Translations under genes and position numbers: made by a program
In this document: positions 23,914 through 36,480 of the stretch, one piece after another
Layout: each line of letters opens with the position of its first letter
Numbering within the stretch: the stretch's first letter is position 1
Assembly: GCA_947568835.1 (NCBI GenBank)
Contig: OX387603.1
Coordinates: 29,226,651 to 29,290,650, forward strand
Length of the DNA: 64,000 bases
From: Protonemura montana
Lineage: Eukaryota > Arthropoda > Insecta > Plecoptera > Nemouridae
Direction of reading: 5' to 3'
The notes under the pieces: generated by a model
The model's database searches: none
The model's input: only the letters and a program-made list of their open reading frames with translations
Told to the model about the DNA's origin: nothing

Positions 23914-25385
23914 ACACGCTCCAGACCTTCAGCTTTGCTAGCTATGCGTTCTAGTCACTCTTTCTTGCTGGCCAGACTCTCCTTTCACTCTGCCTCGCTA
24001 GCCGGACGCTCCAGACACCCGCCTAGCTACCAAGACGCTCCAGAAACTCTGCCTTGCTACCCAGACGCTCCAGGCACTCTGCCATGCTGGCCAGTCGCTC
24101 CAGACACTCTGCCTCGCTAGCCAGTCGCTCCAGACGCTCTGCATAGCTACCAAGACGCTTCAGACACGCTGCCTCTTAAGCCAGGCACTCCAGACTCTCT
24201 GCCTCGCTGGCCAGACGCCCCAGACACTCTGCTTTGCAGGCCAGACGCTCCAGACACTCTGCCTTAGTAGCCAGATGCTCCAGACACTCTGCTTCGCTAG
24301 CCAGACGCTCCAAACACTCTGCCTCGCAAGCCGGGTGCTCCAGACACTCTGCCTTGCTAGCCAGACGCTCCAGACACTCTGTCCCGCTACCCAGACGCTC
24401 CAGACACTCTGCCTCGCAAGCCGGGCCTAGCCAGACGCTCCAGACACTCTGCGCCGCTACCCAGACGCTCCAGACACTCTGCCTCGCAAGCCGGGCGCTC
24501 CAGACACTCTGCCTCGCTAGCCAGACGTTCCAGACACTCTGCTTCGCTAGCCAGACGCTCGAGAAACTTTGCCTCGCTCGCCAGACGCCTCAGACACTTT
24601 GCCTTGCTACCCAGTCGCTCCTGACAATCTGCCTCGCAAGCCGGGCGCTCCAGACACTCTGTCCCGCTTGCCAGACGCTCCAGACACTCTGCCTCGCAAG
24701 CCGGGCCTAGCCAGACGCTCCAGACACTCTGCGCCGCTACCCAAACGCTCCAGACACTCTGCCTCGCAAGCCGGGCGCTACAGACACTCTGCCTCGCTAG
24801 CCAGACGTTCCAGACACTCTGCTTCGCTAGCCAGACGCTCGAGAAACTTTGCCTCGCTAGCCAGACGCCTCAGACACTCAGCCTTGCTACCAAGACGCTC
24901 CAGAAACTCTGCCTTGCTACCCAGACGCTCCAGGCACTCTGCCATGCTGGCCAGTCGCTCCAGACACTCTGCCTCGCTAGCCAGTCGCTCCAGACGCTCT
25001 GCATAGCTACCAAGACGCTTCAGACACGCTGCTCCTTAAGCCAGGCACTCCAGACTCTCTGCCTCGCTAGCCAGACGCCCCAGACACTCTGCCTTGCTTC
25101 CCAGATTCTCCAGACACTCTGCCTCGCAGGCCAGACGCTCCAGACACTCTGCCTTAGTAGCCAGATGCTCCAGACACTCTGCTTCGCTAGCCAGACGCTC
25201 CAAACACTCTGCCTCGCAAGCCGGGTGCTCCAGACACTCTGCCTTGCTAGCCAGACGCTCCAGACACTCTGTCCCGCTACCCAGACGCTCCAGACACTCT
25301 GCCTCGCAAGCCGGGCCTAGCCAGACGCTCCAGACACTCTGCCCCGCTACCCAGACGCTCCAGACACTCTGCCTCGCAAGCCGGG
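23914..25385. repeat. Scrambled terminal HOR-A units at the array edge
   Basis: Starts as a normal unit with one monomer lost near 24225 (positions 11-12 fused). At ~24658 monomer 27 is followed by a second run of monomers 17-25. At ~24890 monomer 25 leads into monomer 5 (CTACCAAGACGCTCC), and monomers 5-18 follow with the 10-bp remnant (~25310-25320). After ~25340 the monomers belong to the mosaic region (CTCTCAGGCC class). Out-of-order re-use of monomers fits repeated unequal exchange near the array end. Confidence 0.82.
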
Positions 25386-26868
25386 CACTCCAGACACTCT
25401 GCCTCTCAGGCCGGGCGCTCCAGACACTCTGCTTAGCAAGCAAGACGCTCCAGGCACTCTGCCATGCTAGCCAGTTGCTCCAGACACTCTGCCTCGCTAG
25501 CCAGAAGCCCTAGACACTCGTCCCGCTACCCAGACGCTACAGACACTCTGCCTCGCAAGCCGGGCGCTCCAGACACTCTACCTCGCTGGCCAGACGCTCT
25601 AGACACTCTGCTTCGCTAGCCAGACGCTCCAGAAACTTTGCCTCGCTACCAGCACGCTACAGACACTCTGCCCCTCAAGCCGGGCGCTCCAGACACTTTG
25701 CCACGCTAGTCAGGCGTTCCAGTCACTCTTCCTTGCTGGCCAGACGCTCCATACACTCTTCTTTAATAACAAGACGCTTCAGACACTCTCCCTAGGTACC
25801 AAGACGCTCCAGACACGCTGCCTGGCAAGCCGGGCTCTCCAAACACTCTGCCTCGCTAGCTAGAAGCCCCAGACACTCGGCCTCGCTAGCCAGACGCTCC
25901 AGACATTCTGCATAGCTACCAAGACGCTTCAGACACGCTGCCTCTTAAACCAGGCACTCCAGGCTCTCTGCCTCGCTAGCGAGACGCCCCGGACACTCTG
26001 CCTTGCTTCCCAGATGCTCCAGACACTCTGCCTCGCAAGCCAGACGCTCCAGACATTCTGCCTTAGTAGCCAGACGTTCCAGACACTCTGCTTCGCTAGC
26101 CAGACGCTCCAGAAACTCTGCCTCGCAACCGGGCGCTTCAGACACTCTGCCTCGCAAGCCGGGCGCTCCAGACACTCTGATTAGCAAGCAAGACGCTCCA
26201 GGCACTCTGCCATGCTGGCCAGTCGCTCCAGACACTCTGCCTCGCTAGCCAGACGCACTAGACACTCTGCCCCGCTACCCAGACGCTCCAGACACTCTGC
26301 CTCGCTAGCCAGACGCTCCAGACACTCTGCCTCGCTAGCCAGAAGCTCCAGACACTCTGCCACGCTAGCCAGTCGCTCCAGACATTATGCCTAGCTACCA
26401 AGACGCTCTAGACACGCTGCCTCGCAAGCCGGACACTTCAGACTTTCGGCCTCGCTAGCCAGACACCCTAGACACTCTGCCTTGCTTCCCGGACGCTCCA
26501 GACACTCTGGCTCGCAAGCCGGGCACTCCAGACACTCTGCCTCGCAAGCCGGGCGCTCCAGACACTCTGCTTAGCAAGCAAGACGCTCCAGGCACTCTGC
26601 CATGCTGGCCAGTCGCTCCAGACACTCTGCCTCGCTAGCCAGACGCCCTAGACACTCTGACCCGCTACCCAGACGCTCCAGACACTCTGCCTCGCAAGCC
26701 GGGCGCTCCAGACACTCTGCCTCGCTAGCCAGACGCTCCAGACACTCTGCCTTAGTAGCCAGACCCTCCAGACACTCTTTCTCGCTAGCCAGACGCTCCA
26801 GACACTCTGCTTCGCGAGCCAGACGCCTCAGACACTCTGCCTTGCTACCCAGTCGCTCCAGACACTCT
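25386..26868. repeat. Mosaic block alpha, copy 1
   Basis: Diagnostic features are CTCTCAGGCC, CTTCTTTAATAAC (tttaa at 25762), a 29-bp monomer with GCAACCGGGCG (~26128), and CATTATGCCTAGC (~26383). It ends with HOR-A monomers 32-35. It matches ~30003-31471 at an offset of 4,603 bp over about 1.47 kb, and ~52493-53694, ~58129-59330 and (partly) ~62390-63340. Monomers are of the same 30-bp family but mostly not those of HOR-A. Confidence 0.8.
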
Positions 26869-28237
26869 GCTTCGCTAGCCAGACGCTCCAGAAACTTTGC
26901 CTTGCTACCAGCACGCTACAGACACTCTGCCCGTCAAGCCGGAAGCTCCAGACACTCTGCCACGCTAGCCAGTCGCTCCAGACACTCTGCCAAGCTACCA
27001 AGACGCTCCAGACACGCTGCCTAGCAAGCCGGGCACTTCAGACTCTCTGCCTTGCTAGTCAGACACCCTAGACACTCTGCCTTGGTTCTCGGACGCTCCA
27101 GACACTCTGGCTCGCAAGCCGGGCACTCCAGAAACTTTGCCTCGCTACCAGCACGCTACAGACACTCTGCCCCTCAAGCCGGGCGCTCCAGACACTTTGC
27201 CACGCTAGTCAGGCGTTCTAGTCACTCTTCCTTGCTGGCCAGACGCTCCATACACTCTCCTTTAATAGCAAGACGCTCCAGACACTCTCCCTCGGTACCA
27301 AGACGCTCCAGACACGCTGCCTGGCAAGCCGGGCTCTCCAAACACTCTGCCTCGCTAGCCAGAAGCCCCAGACACTTTGCCTTGCTACCCAGACGCTCTA
27401 GACAATCTGCCTCGCAAGCCAGACGCTCCAGACACTCTGCATAGCTATCAAGACGCTCCAGGCACTCTGCCATGCTGGCCAGTCGATCCAGACACTCTGC
27501 CTCGCTAGCCAGACGCCCTAGACAATCTGTTCCGCTACCCAGACGCTCCAGACACTCTGCCTTAGTAGCCAGACGCTCCACACACTCTTCCTCGCTAGCC
27601 AGACGCTCCAGACGCTCTGCTTCGCTAGACAGACGCTCCAGAAACTTTGCCGTGCTAGCAGGAGGCCGCAAACACTCTGCCTCGCTAGCCAGACGCTCCA
27701 GACACTGCCTCACTAGCCAGAAACTCCAGACACTCTGCCACGCTAGCCAGTCGCTCCAGACACTCTGCCTAGCTATCAAGACGCTCCAGACACTCTGCCT
27801 TGCTTCCCGGACGCTCCAGACACTCTGGCTCGCAAGCCGGGCACTCCAGACACTCTGCCTCGCAGGCCGGGCGCTTCAGACACTCTGCCTAGCTACCAAG
27901 GCGTTCCAGGCACTCTGCCATGCTGGCCAGTCGCTCCAGACACTCTGCCTCGCTAGCCAGACGCCCTAGACACTCTGACCCGCTACCCAGACGCTCCAGA
28001 CACTCTGCCTCGCAAGCCGGGCGCTCCAGACACTCTGCCTCGCTAGCCAGTCGCTCCAGACGCTCTGCATAGCTACCAAGACGCTTCAGACACGCTGACT
28101 CTTAAGCCAGGCACTCCAGACTCTCTGCCTCGCTAGCCAGACGCCCCAGACACTCTGCCTTGCTTCCCAGATTCTCCAGACACTCTGCCTCGCAGGCCAG
28201 ACGCTCCAGACACTCTGCCTTAGTAGCCAGACGCTCC
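26861..28237. repeat. Mosaic block beta, copy 1, with HOR-A monomers 7-13
   Basis: Markers are CTACCAGCACGCTACAG, CTCCTTTAATAGC (tttaa at 27261) and a 28-bp monomer with CACTGCCTCACTAGCC (27703). The same block recurs at 32311-33688 (offset 5,451 bp) and 37549-~38750, with related versions elsewhere; I count nine occurrences of the 28-bp monomer (27703, 33154, 36221, 38217, 43731, 47178, 50690, 54638, 56326). From ~28041 the block runs into HOR-A monomers 7-13, with GACTCTTAAGCC in place of GCCTCTTAAGCC. Confidence 0.8.
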
Positions 28238-28770
28238 AGACACTCTGTCCCGCTACCCAGACACTCCAGACACTCTGCCTCGCAAGCCGGGCCTAGCCAG
28301 ACGCTCCAGACACTCTGCTCGCAAGCCGGGCGCTCCAGACACTCTGCCTCGCTAGCCAGACGTTCCAGACACTCTGCTTCGCTAGCCAGACGCTCGAGAA
28401 ACTTTGCCTCGCTAGCCAGACTCCTCAGACACTCTGCCTTGCTACCCAGTCGCTCCGGACACTCTGCCTTGCTTCCCAGATACTCCAGACACTCTGCCTC
28501 GCAAGCCAGACGCTTCAGACTCTCTGCATTAGCAGCCAGACGCCCCAGACACTTTGCCTTGCTACCCAGACGCTCCAGACAATCTGCCTCGCAAGCCGGG
28601 CACTCCAGACACTCTGCCTCGCACGCCGGGCGCTCCATACACACTGCTTAGCAAGCCAGACGCCCCAGTCACTTTGCCTTGCTACCCAGACGCTCCAGAC
28701 AATCTGCCTCGCAAGCCAGACGCTCCAGTCACTCTGCCATGCTGGCCAATCGCTCCAGACACTCTGCCTC
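28238..28770. repeat. HOR-A fragment plus mosaic block gamma, copy 1
   Basis: A shortened run of HOR-A monomers 17-25 leads to block gamma, marked by GCATTAGCAGCC and CCATACACACTGC (28636). Gamma occurs six times (tacacac at 28638, 34210, 39243, 39941, 41389, 55694). The offset to the second copy is 5,572 bp. Confidence 0.78.
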
Positions 28771-29860
28771 GCTAGCCAGACGCTCCAGACATTCTGCATA
28801 GCTACCAAGACGCTTCAGATACGCTGCCTCTTAAACCAGGCACTACAGGCTCTCTGCCTCGCTAGCGAGACGCCCCAGACACTCTGCCTTCCTTCCCAGA
28901 TGCTCCAGACACTCTGCCTCGCAAGCCAGACGCTCCAGACACTCTGCCTTAGTAGCCAGACGCTCCAGACACTCTGCTTCGCTAGCCAGACGCTCCAGAA
29001 ACTCTGCCTCGCAACCGGGCGCTTCAGACACTCTGCCTCGCAAGCCGGGCGCTCCAGACACTCTGCTTAGCAAGCAAGACGCTCCAGGCACTCTGCCATG
29101 CTGGCCAGTCGCTCCAGACACTCTGCCTCGCTATTAAGACGCACTAGACACTCTGCCCCGCTACCCAGACGCTCCAGACACTCTGCCTCGCTAGCCAGAC
29201 GCTCCAGACACTCTGCCTTGCTAGCCAGAAGCTCCAGACATCTGCCACGCTAGCCAGTCGCTCCAGACATAATGCCTAGCTACCAAGACGCTCTAGACAC
29301 GCTGCCTCGCAAGCCGGACACTTCAGACTCTCGGCCTCGCTAGCCAGACACCCTAGACAGTCTACCTTGCTCACCGGACGCTCCAGACACTCTGGCTGGC
29401 AAGCCGGGCACTCCAGACACTCTGCCTCGCAAGCCGGGCGCTCCAGAGACTCTGCTTAGCAAGCAAGACGCTCTAGGCACTCTGCCATGCTGGCCAGTCA
29501 CTCCAGACACTCTGCCTCGCTAGCCAGACGCCCTAGACAGTATGCCCCGGTACCCAGACGCTCCAGACACTCTGCCTCGCAAGCTGCGCGCTCCAGACAC
29601 TCTGCTTCGCTAGCTAGACGCTCCAGACACTCTGCCTTAGTAGCCAGACGCTCCAGACACTCTTCCTCGCAAGCCAGACGCTCCAGACACTCTGCTTCGC
29701 TAGCCAGACGCTCCAGAAACTTTGCCTCGCTAGCCAGACGCCTCAGACACTCTGCCTTGCTACCCAGTCGCTCCTGACACTCTGCCTCGCAAGCTGGGCT
29801 TTCCAGACTCTCTGCCTCGCTAGCCAGTCACTCCAAACACTCTTCCTTGCTAGCCAGTCG
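28771..29860. repeat. Mosaic block delta, copy 1 (diverged alpha half)
   Basis: Opens with the second half of alpha (CATTCTGCATAGC, GCTAGCGAGACG) and continues into a diverged version marked by CATAATGCCTAGC (~29268), CTCTGGCTGGCAAGCC (~29391) and CCCCGGTACCC (~29544). A unique CTATTAAGACG lies near 29131. Related copies are at ~34341-35150 (offset 5,272 bp in the right part), ~40120-40930 and ~41570-42370. Confidence 0.78.
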
Positions 29861-30002
29861 CTCCGGACACTCTGCTTAGCAAGCAAGACGCTCCAGGCAC
29901 TCTGCCTTGCTAGCCAGACGCTCCAGACACTCTGTCCCGCTACCCAGACGCTCCAGACACTCTGCCTCGCAAGCCGGGCCTAGCCAGACGCTCCAGACAC
30001 TC
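29861..30002. repeat. HOR-A monomer 16-19 fragment bridging delta and alpha
   Basis: A short run with CTCTGTCCCGCTACCC and the diagnostic 10-bp remnant GGGCCTAGCC (~29976) shows that a piece of HOR-A is inserted between mosaic blocks. Compared with copy 1 of alpha, 60 bp (two monomers) are missing just before CTCTCAGGCC. Confidence 0.75.
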
Positions 30003-31483
30003 TGCCTCTCAGGCCGGGCGCTCCAGACACTCTGCTTAGCAAGCAAGACGCTCCAGGCACTCTGCCATGCTAGCCAGTTGCTCCAGACACTCTGCCTCGC
30101 TAGCCAGAAGCCCTAGACACTCGACCCGCTACCCAGACGCTACAGACACTCTGCCTCGCAAGCCGGGCGCTCCAGACACTCTACCTCGATGGCCAGACGC
30201 TCTAGACACTCTGCTTCGCTAGCCAGACGCTCCAGAAACTTTGCCTCGCTACCAGCACGCTACAAACACTCTGCCCCTCAAGCCGGGCGCTCCAGACACT
30301 TTGCCACGCTAGTCAGGCGTTCCAGTCACTCTTCCTTGCTGGCCAGACGCTCCATACACTCTTCTTTAACAACAAGACGCTTCAGACACTCTCCCTCGGT
30401 ACCAAGACGCTCCAGACACGCTGCCTGGCAAGCCGGGCTCTCCAAACACTCTGCCTCGCTAGCTAGAAGCCCCAGACACTCGGCCTCGCTAGCCAGATGC
30501 TCCAGACATTCTGCATAGCTACCAAGACGCTTCAGACACGCTGCCTCTTTAACCAGGCACTCCAGGCTCTCTGCCTCGCTAGCGAGACGCCCCGGACACT
30601 CTGCCTTGCTTCCCAGATGCTCCAGACACTCTGCCTCGCAAGCCAGACGCTCCAGACATTCTGCCTTAGTAGCCAGACGCTCCAGACACTCTGCTTCGCT
30701 AGCCAGACGCTCCAGAAACTCTGCCTCGCAACCGGGCGCTTCAGACACTCTGCCTCGCAAGCCGGGCGCTCCAGACACTCTGATTAGCAAGCAAGACGCT
30801 CCAGGCACTCTGCCATGCTGGCCAGTCGCTCCAGACACTCTGCCTCGCTAGCCAGACGCACTAGACACTCTGCCCCGCTACCCAGACGCTCCAGACACTC
30901 TGCCTCGCTAGCCAGACGCTCCAGACACTCTGCCTCGCTAGCCAGAAGCTCCAGACACTCTGCCACGCTAGCCAGTCGCTCCAGACATTATGCCTAGCTA
31001 CCAAGACGCTCTAGACACGCTGCCTTGCAAGCCGGACACTTCAGACTTTCGGCCTCGCTAGCCAGACACCCTAGACCCTCTGCCTTGCTTCCCGGACGCT
31101 CCAGACACTCTGGCTCGCAAGCCGGGCACTCCAGACACTCTGCCTCGCAAGCCGGGCGCTTCAGACACTCTGCTTAGCAAGCAAGACGCTCCAGGCACTC
31201 TGCCATGCTGGCCAGTCGCTCCAGACACTCTGCCTCGCTAGCCAGACGCCCTAGACACTCTGACCCGCTACCCAGACGCTCCAGACACTCTGCCTCGCCA
31301 GCCGGGCGCTCCAGACACTCTGCCTCGCTAGCCAGACGCTCCAGACACTATGCCTTAGTAGCCAGACCCTCCAGACACTCTTTCTCGCTAGCCAGATGCT
31401 CCAGACACTCTGCTTCGCGAGCCAGACGCCTCAGACACTCTGCCTTGCTACCCAGTCGCTCCGGACACTCTGCCTCCGTAGTA
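30003..31483. repeat. Mosaic block alpha, copy 2, joining HOR-A monomers 32-36
   Basis: Matches 25400-26868 at an offset of 4,603 bp with few differences, for example CTTTAACAACAAG (tttaa at 30365) and CTCTTTAACCAGG (~30545). From ~31350 it continues into HOR-A monomers 32-36, so alpha connects to HOR-A at a fixed point of the unit, which recurs at ~59330. Confidence 0.8.
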
Positions 31484-32310
31484 ACACGCTCCAGACCTTC
31501 AGCTTTGCTAGCTATGCGTTCTAGTCACTCTTTCTTGCTGGCCAGACGCTCCATTCACTCTGCCTCGCTAGCCAGACGCTCCAGACACCCGCCTAGCTAC
31601 CAAGACTCTCCAGAAACTCTGCCTTGCTACCCAGACGCTCCAGGCACTCTGCCATGCTGGCCAGTCGCTCCAGACACTCTGCCTCGCTAGCCAGTCGCTC
31701 CAGACGCTCTGCATAGCTACCAAGACGCTTCAGACACGCTGCCTCTTAAGCCAGGCACTCCAGACTCTCTGCCTCGCTAGCCAGACGCCCCAGACACTCT
31801 GCCTTGCTTCCCAGATTCTCCAGACACTCTGCCTCGCAGGCCAGACGCTCCAGACACTCTGCCATAGTAGCCAGATGCTCCAGACACTCTGCTTCGCTAG
31901 CCAGACGCTCCAAACACTCTGCCTCGCAAGCCGGGTGCTCCAGACACTCTGCCTTGCTAGCCAGACGCTCCAGACACTCTGTCCCGCTACCCAGACGCTC
32001 CAGACACTCTGCCTCGCAAGCCGGGCCTAGCCAGACGCTCCAGACACTCTGCCCCGCTACCCAGACGCTCCAGACACTCTGCCTCGCAAGCCGGGCACTC
32101 CAGACACTCTGCCTCTCAGGCCGGGCGCTCCAGACACTCTGCTTAGCAAGCAAGACGCTCCAGGCACTCTGCCATGCTAGCCAGTCGCTCCAGACACTCT
32201 GCCTCGCTAGCCAGAAGCCCTAGACACTCGACGCGCTACCCAGACGCTACAGACACTCTGCCTCGCAAGCCGGGCGCTCCAGACACTCTACCTCGCTGGC
32301 CAGACGCTCC
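31484..32310. repeat. Partial HOR-A unit (monomers 1-19) joined to alpha start
   Basis: A HOR-A boundary (GTAACACGCTCC) at 31484 is followed by monomers 1-18 and the 10-bp remnant (~32025), then CCCCGCTACCC and CTCTCAGGCC monomers as at 25340-25550 (offset 6,710 bp). It leads into beta copy 2 at ~32311. Confidence 0.8.
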
Positions 32311-33688
32311 AGACACTCTGCTACGCTAGCCAGACGCTCCAGAAACTTTGCCTCGCTACCAGCACAAAACAGACACTCTGCCCCTCAAGCCGGGCGCTCC
32401 AGACACTCTGCCACGCTAGCCAGTCGCTCCAGACACTCTGCCAAGCTACCAAGACGCTCCAGACACGCTGCCTCGCAAGCCGGGCACTTCAGACTCTCTG
32501 CCTTGCTAGCCAGGCACCCTAGACACTCTGCCTTGGTTCCCGGACGCTCCAGACACTCTGGCTCGCAAGCCGGGCACTCCAGAAACTTTGCCTCGCTACC
32601 AGCACGCTACAGACACTCTGCCCCTCAAGCCGGGCGCTCCAGACACTTTGCCACGCTAGTCAGGCGTTCCAGTCACTCTTCCTTGCTGGCCAGACGCTCC
32701 ATACACTCTCCTTTAATAGCAAGACGCTCCAGACACTCTCCCTTGGTACCAAGACGCTCCAGACACGCTGCCTGGCAAGCCGGGCTCTCCAAACACTCTG
32801 CCTCGCTAGCCAGAAGCCCCAGACACTTTGCCTTGCTACCCAGACGCTCCAGACAATCTGCCTCGCAAGCCAGACGCTCCAGACACTCTGCATAGCTATC
32901 AAGACGCTCCAGGCACTCTGCCATGCTGGCCAGTCGCTCCAGACACTCTGCCTCGCTAGCCAGACGCCCTAGACAATCTGTTCCGCTACCCAGACGCTCC
33001 AGACACTCTGCCTTAGTAGCCAGACGCTCCACACACTCTTCCTCGCTAGCCAGACGCTCCAGACGCTCTGCTTCGCTAGACAGACGCTCCAGAAACTTTG
33101 CCTCGCTAGCAGGACGCCGCAAACACTCTGCCTCGCTAGCCAGACGCTCCAGACACTGCCTCACTAGCCAGAAACTCCAGACACTCTGCCACGCTAGCCA
33201 GTCGCTCCAGACACTCTGCTTAGCTATCAAGACGCTCCAGACACTCTGCCTTGCTTCCCGGACGCTCCAGACACTCTGGCTCGCAAGCCGGGCACTCCAG
33301 ACACTCTGCCTCGCAGGCCTGGCGCTTCAGACACTCTGCCTAGCTACCAAGGCGTTCCAGGCACTCTGCCATGCTGGCCAGTCGCTCCAGACACTCTGCC
33401 TCGCTAGCCAGACGCCCTAGACACTCTGACCCGCTACCCAGACGCTCCAGACACTCTGCCTCGCAAGCCGGGCGCTCCAGACACTCTGCCTCGCTAGCCA
33501 GTCGCTCCAGACGCTCTGCATAGCTACCAAGACGCTTCAGACACGCTGACTCTTAAGCCAGGCACTCCAGACTCTCTGCCTCGCTAGCCAGACGCCCCAG
33601 ACACTCTGCCTTGCTTCCCAGATTCTCCAGACACTCTGCCTCGCAGGCCAGACGCTCCAGACACTCTGCCTTAGTAGCCAGACGCTCC
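32311..33688. repeat. Mosaic block beta, copy 2
   Basis: Repeats 26861-28237 at an offset of 5,451 bp. A private change, CCAGCACAAAACAGAC (~32359) for CCAGCACGCTACAGAC, marks this copy. The tttaa marker is at 32712 and the 28-bp monomer at 33154. It ends in HOR-A monomers 7-13. Confidence 0.8.
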
Positions 33689-35040
33689 AGACACTCTACT
33701 ACGCTAGCCAGACGCTCCAAACACTCTGCCTCGCAAGCCGGGTGCTCCAGACACTCTGCCTTGCTAGCCAGACGCTCCAGACACTCTGTCCCGCTACCCA
33801 GACGCTCCAGACACTCTGCCTCGCAAGCCGGGCCAAGCCAGACGCTCCAGACACTCTGCCCCGCTACCCAGACGCTCCAGACACTCTGCCTCGCAAGCCG
33901 GGCGCTCCAGACACTCTGCCTCGCTAGCCAGACGTTCCAGACACTCTGCTTCGCTAGCCAGACGCTCGAGAAACTTTGCCTCGCTAGCCAGACTCCTCAG
34001 ACACTCTGCCTTGCTACCCAGTCGCTCCGGACACTCTGCCTTGCTTCCCAGATACTCCAGACACTCTGCCTCGCAAGCCAGACGCTTCAGACTCTCTGCA
34101 TTAGCAGCCAGACGCCCCAGACACTTTGCCTTGCTACCCAGACGCTCCAGACAATCTGCCTCGCAAGCCGGGCACTCCAGACACTCTGCCTCGCACGCCG
34201 GGCGCTCCATACACACTGCTTAGCAAGCCAGAAGCCCCAGTCACTTTGCCTTGCTACCCAGACGCTCCAGACAATCTGCCTCGCAAGCCAGACGCTCCAG
34301 TCACTCTGCCATGCTGGCCAATCGCTCCAGACACTCTGCCTCGTAAACGGGCGCTTCAGACACTCTGCCTCGCAAGCCGGGCGCTCCAGACACTCTGCTT
34401 AGCAAGCAAGACGCTCCAGGCACTCTGCCATGCTGGCCAGTCGCTCCAGACACTCTGCCTCGCTAGCCAGACGCACTAGACACTCTGCCCCGCTACCCAG
34501 ACGCTCCAGACATCTGCCACGCTAGCCAGTCGCTCCAGAAATAATGCCTAGCTACCAAGACGCTCTAGACACGCTGCCTCGCAAGCCGGACACTTCAGAC
34601 TCTCGGCCTCGCTAGCCAGACACCCTAGACAGTCTACCTTGCTCACCGGACGCTCCAGACACTCTGGCTGGCAAGCCGGGCACTCCAGAGACTCTGCCTC
34701 GCAAGCCGGGCGCTCCAGACACTCTGCTTAGCAAGCAAGACGCTCTAGGCACTCTGCCATGCTGGCCAGTCACTCCAGACACTCTGCCTCGCTAGCCAGA
34801 CGCCCTAGACAGTCTGCCCCGGTACCCAGACGCTCCAGACACTCTGCCTCGCAAGCCGGGCGCTCCAGACACTCTGCTTCGCTAGCTAGACGCTCCAGAC
34901 ACTCTGCCTTAGTAGCCAGACGCTCCAGACACTCTTCCTCGCTAGCCAGACGCTCCAGACACTCTGCTTCACTAGCCAGACGCTCCAGAAACTTTGCCTT
35001 GCTAGCCAGACGCCTCAGACACTCTGCCTTGCTACCCAGT
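33689..35040. repeat. HOR-A fragment, gamma copy 2 and delta copy 2
   Basis: HOR-A monomers 14-25, with GGGCCAAGCC in place of the usual 10-bp remnant near 33830, are followed by gamma (tacacac at 34210), a short alpha-like junction (CTCGTAAACGGGCG, ~34340) and delta (CTCTGGCTGGC ~34663, CCCCGGTACCC ~34817). The order parallels 28240-29770. Confidence 0.76.
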
Positions 35041-36480
35041 CGCTCCTGACACTCTGCCTCGCAAGCTGGGCTTTCCAGACTCTCTGCCTCGCTAGCCAGT
35101 CACTCCAAACACTCTTCCTTGCTAGCCAGTCGCTCCGGACACTCTGCTTAGCAAGCAAGACGCTCCAGGCACTCTGCCATGCTGGCCAGTCACTCCAGAC
35201 ACTCTGCCTCGCTAGCCAGAAACTCCAGACACTCTGCCACGCTAGCCAGTCGCTCCAGACACTCTGCCAAGCTACCAAGACGCTCCAGACACGCTGCCTC
35301 GCAAGCCGGGCACTTCAGACTTTCTGCCTTGCTAGCCAGAAAACCTTAGACACTCTGCCTTGCTTCCCGGACGCTCCAGACACTCTGGCTCGCAAGCCGG
35401 GCACTCCAGACACTCTGCCTCTCAGGCCAGGCGCTCCAGACACTCTGCATAGCTATCAAGACGCTCCAGGCACTCTGCCATGCTGGCCAGTCGCTCCAGA
35501 CACTCTGCCTCGCTAGCCAGACGCCCTAGACAATCTGTTCCGCTCCCCAGACGCTACAGACACTCTGCCTCTCAAGCTGGTCGCTCCAGACACTCTACCT
35601 CGCTGGCCAGACGCTCCAGACACTCTGCTTCGCTAGCCAGACGCTCCAGAAACTTTGCCTCGCTACCAGGACGCTACAGACACTCTGCCCCTCAAGCCGG
35701 GCGCTCCAGACACTTTGCCACGCTAGTCAGGCGTTCCAGTCACTCTTCCTTGCTGGCAAGACGCTCCATACACTCTCCTTTAATAGCAAGACGCTTCAGG
35801 CACCCTCACTCGGTACCAAGACGCTCCAGACACGCTGCCTGGCAAGCCGGGCTCTCCAAACACTCTGCCTCGCTAGGCAGAAGCCCCAGACACTTTGCCT
35901 TGCTCCCCAGATGCTCCAGACAATCTGCCTCGCAAGCCAGACGCTGCAGACACTCTGCATAGCTATCAAGACGCTCCAGGCACTCTGCCATGCTAGCCAG
36001 TCGCTCCAGACACTCTGCCTCGCTAGCCAGACGCCCTAGACAATCTGTTCCGCTACCCAGACGCTCCAGACACTCTGCCTTAGTAGCCAGACGCTCCACA
36101 CACTCTTCCTCGCTAGCCAGACGCTCCAGACGCTCTGCTTCCCTAGACAGACGCTCCAGAAACTTTGCCTCGCTAGCAGGACGCCGCAAACACTCTGCCT
36201 CGCTAGCCAGACGCTCCAGACACTGCCTCACTAGCCAGAAACTCCAGACACTCTGCCACGCTAGCCAGTCGCTCCAGACACTCTGCCTAGCTATCAAGAC
36301 GCTCCAGACACTCTGCCTTGCTTCCCGGACGCTCCAGACACTCTGGCTCGCAAGCCGGGCACTCCAGACACTCTGCCTCGCAGGCCGGGCGCTTCAGACA
36401 CTCTGCCTAGCTACCAAGGCGTTCCAGGCACTCTGCCATGCTGGCCAGTCGCTCCAGACACTCTGCCTAGCTATCAAGAC
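35041..36480. repeat. Beta-prime block, founder-like copy of the 3.5-kb compound unit
   Basis: From CTCCTGACACTCTGCC (~35043) through tttaa (35779) and the 28-bp monomer (36221), this segment matches 42551-~43980 at an offset of 7,510 bp. It carries CCAGAAAACCTTAGAC (~35337) and CGCTCCCCAGACG, markers also found in the compound units of 42551-49510. Confidence 0.8.

Larger units (their letters stand above)
1..25385. repeat. HOR-A array (1,059-bp higher-order repeat)
   Basis: A long unit repeats with exact periodicity. I used the start of the diverged monomer GTAACACGCTCC (the base after GTA) as unit boundary. Boundaries fall at 619, 1678, 2316, 3375, then every 1,059 bp to 11847, at 12876, then every 1,059 bp to 21348, then 21886, 22915 and 23914. 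Copies differ by only a handful of substitutions by eye, whereas monomers within a copy differ at many positions. That contrast defines a higher-order repeat maintained by unequal exchange or gene conversion. The right edge, from 21348 on, has progressively shortened and scrambled units, as expected at an array margin. The left edge lies outside the window. Confidence 0.95.

Noticed and set aside
1-25385. CRISPR array with ~30-bp repeats
   Set aside because: There are no unique spacers: repeats abut directly, and both the repeats and the sequences between them belong to the same family. The multi-kilobase higher-order periodicity is not a CRISPR property.
25750-25775. TTTAAT in the mosaic monomers as a TATA-like promoter element
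   Set aside because: It is a 6-bp variation inside a monomer, at a fixed place in 13 block copies, with no supporting promoter element or gene downstream.
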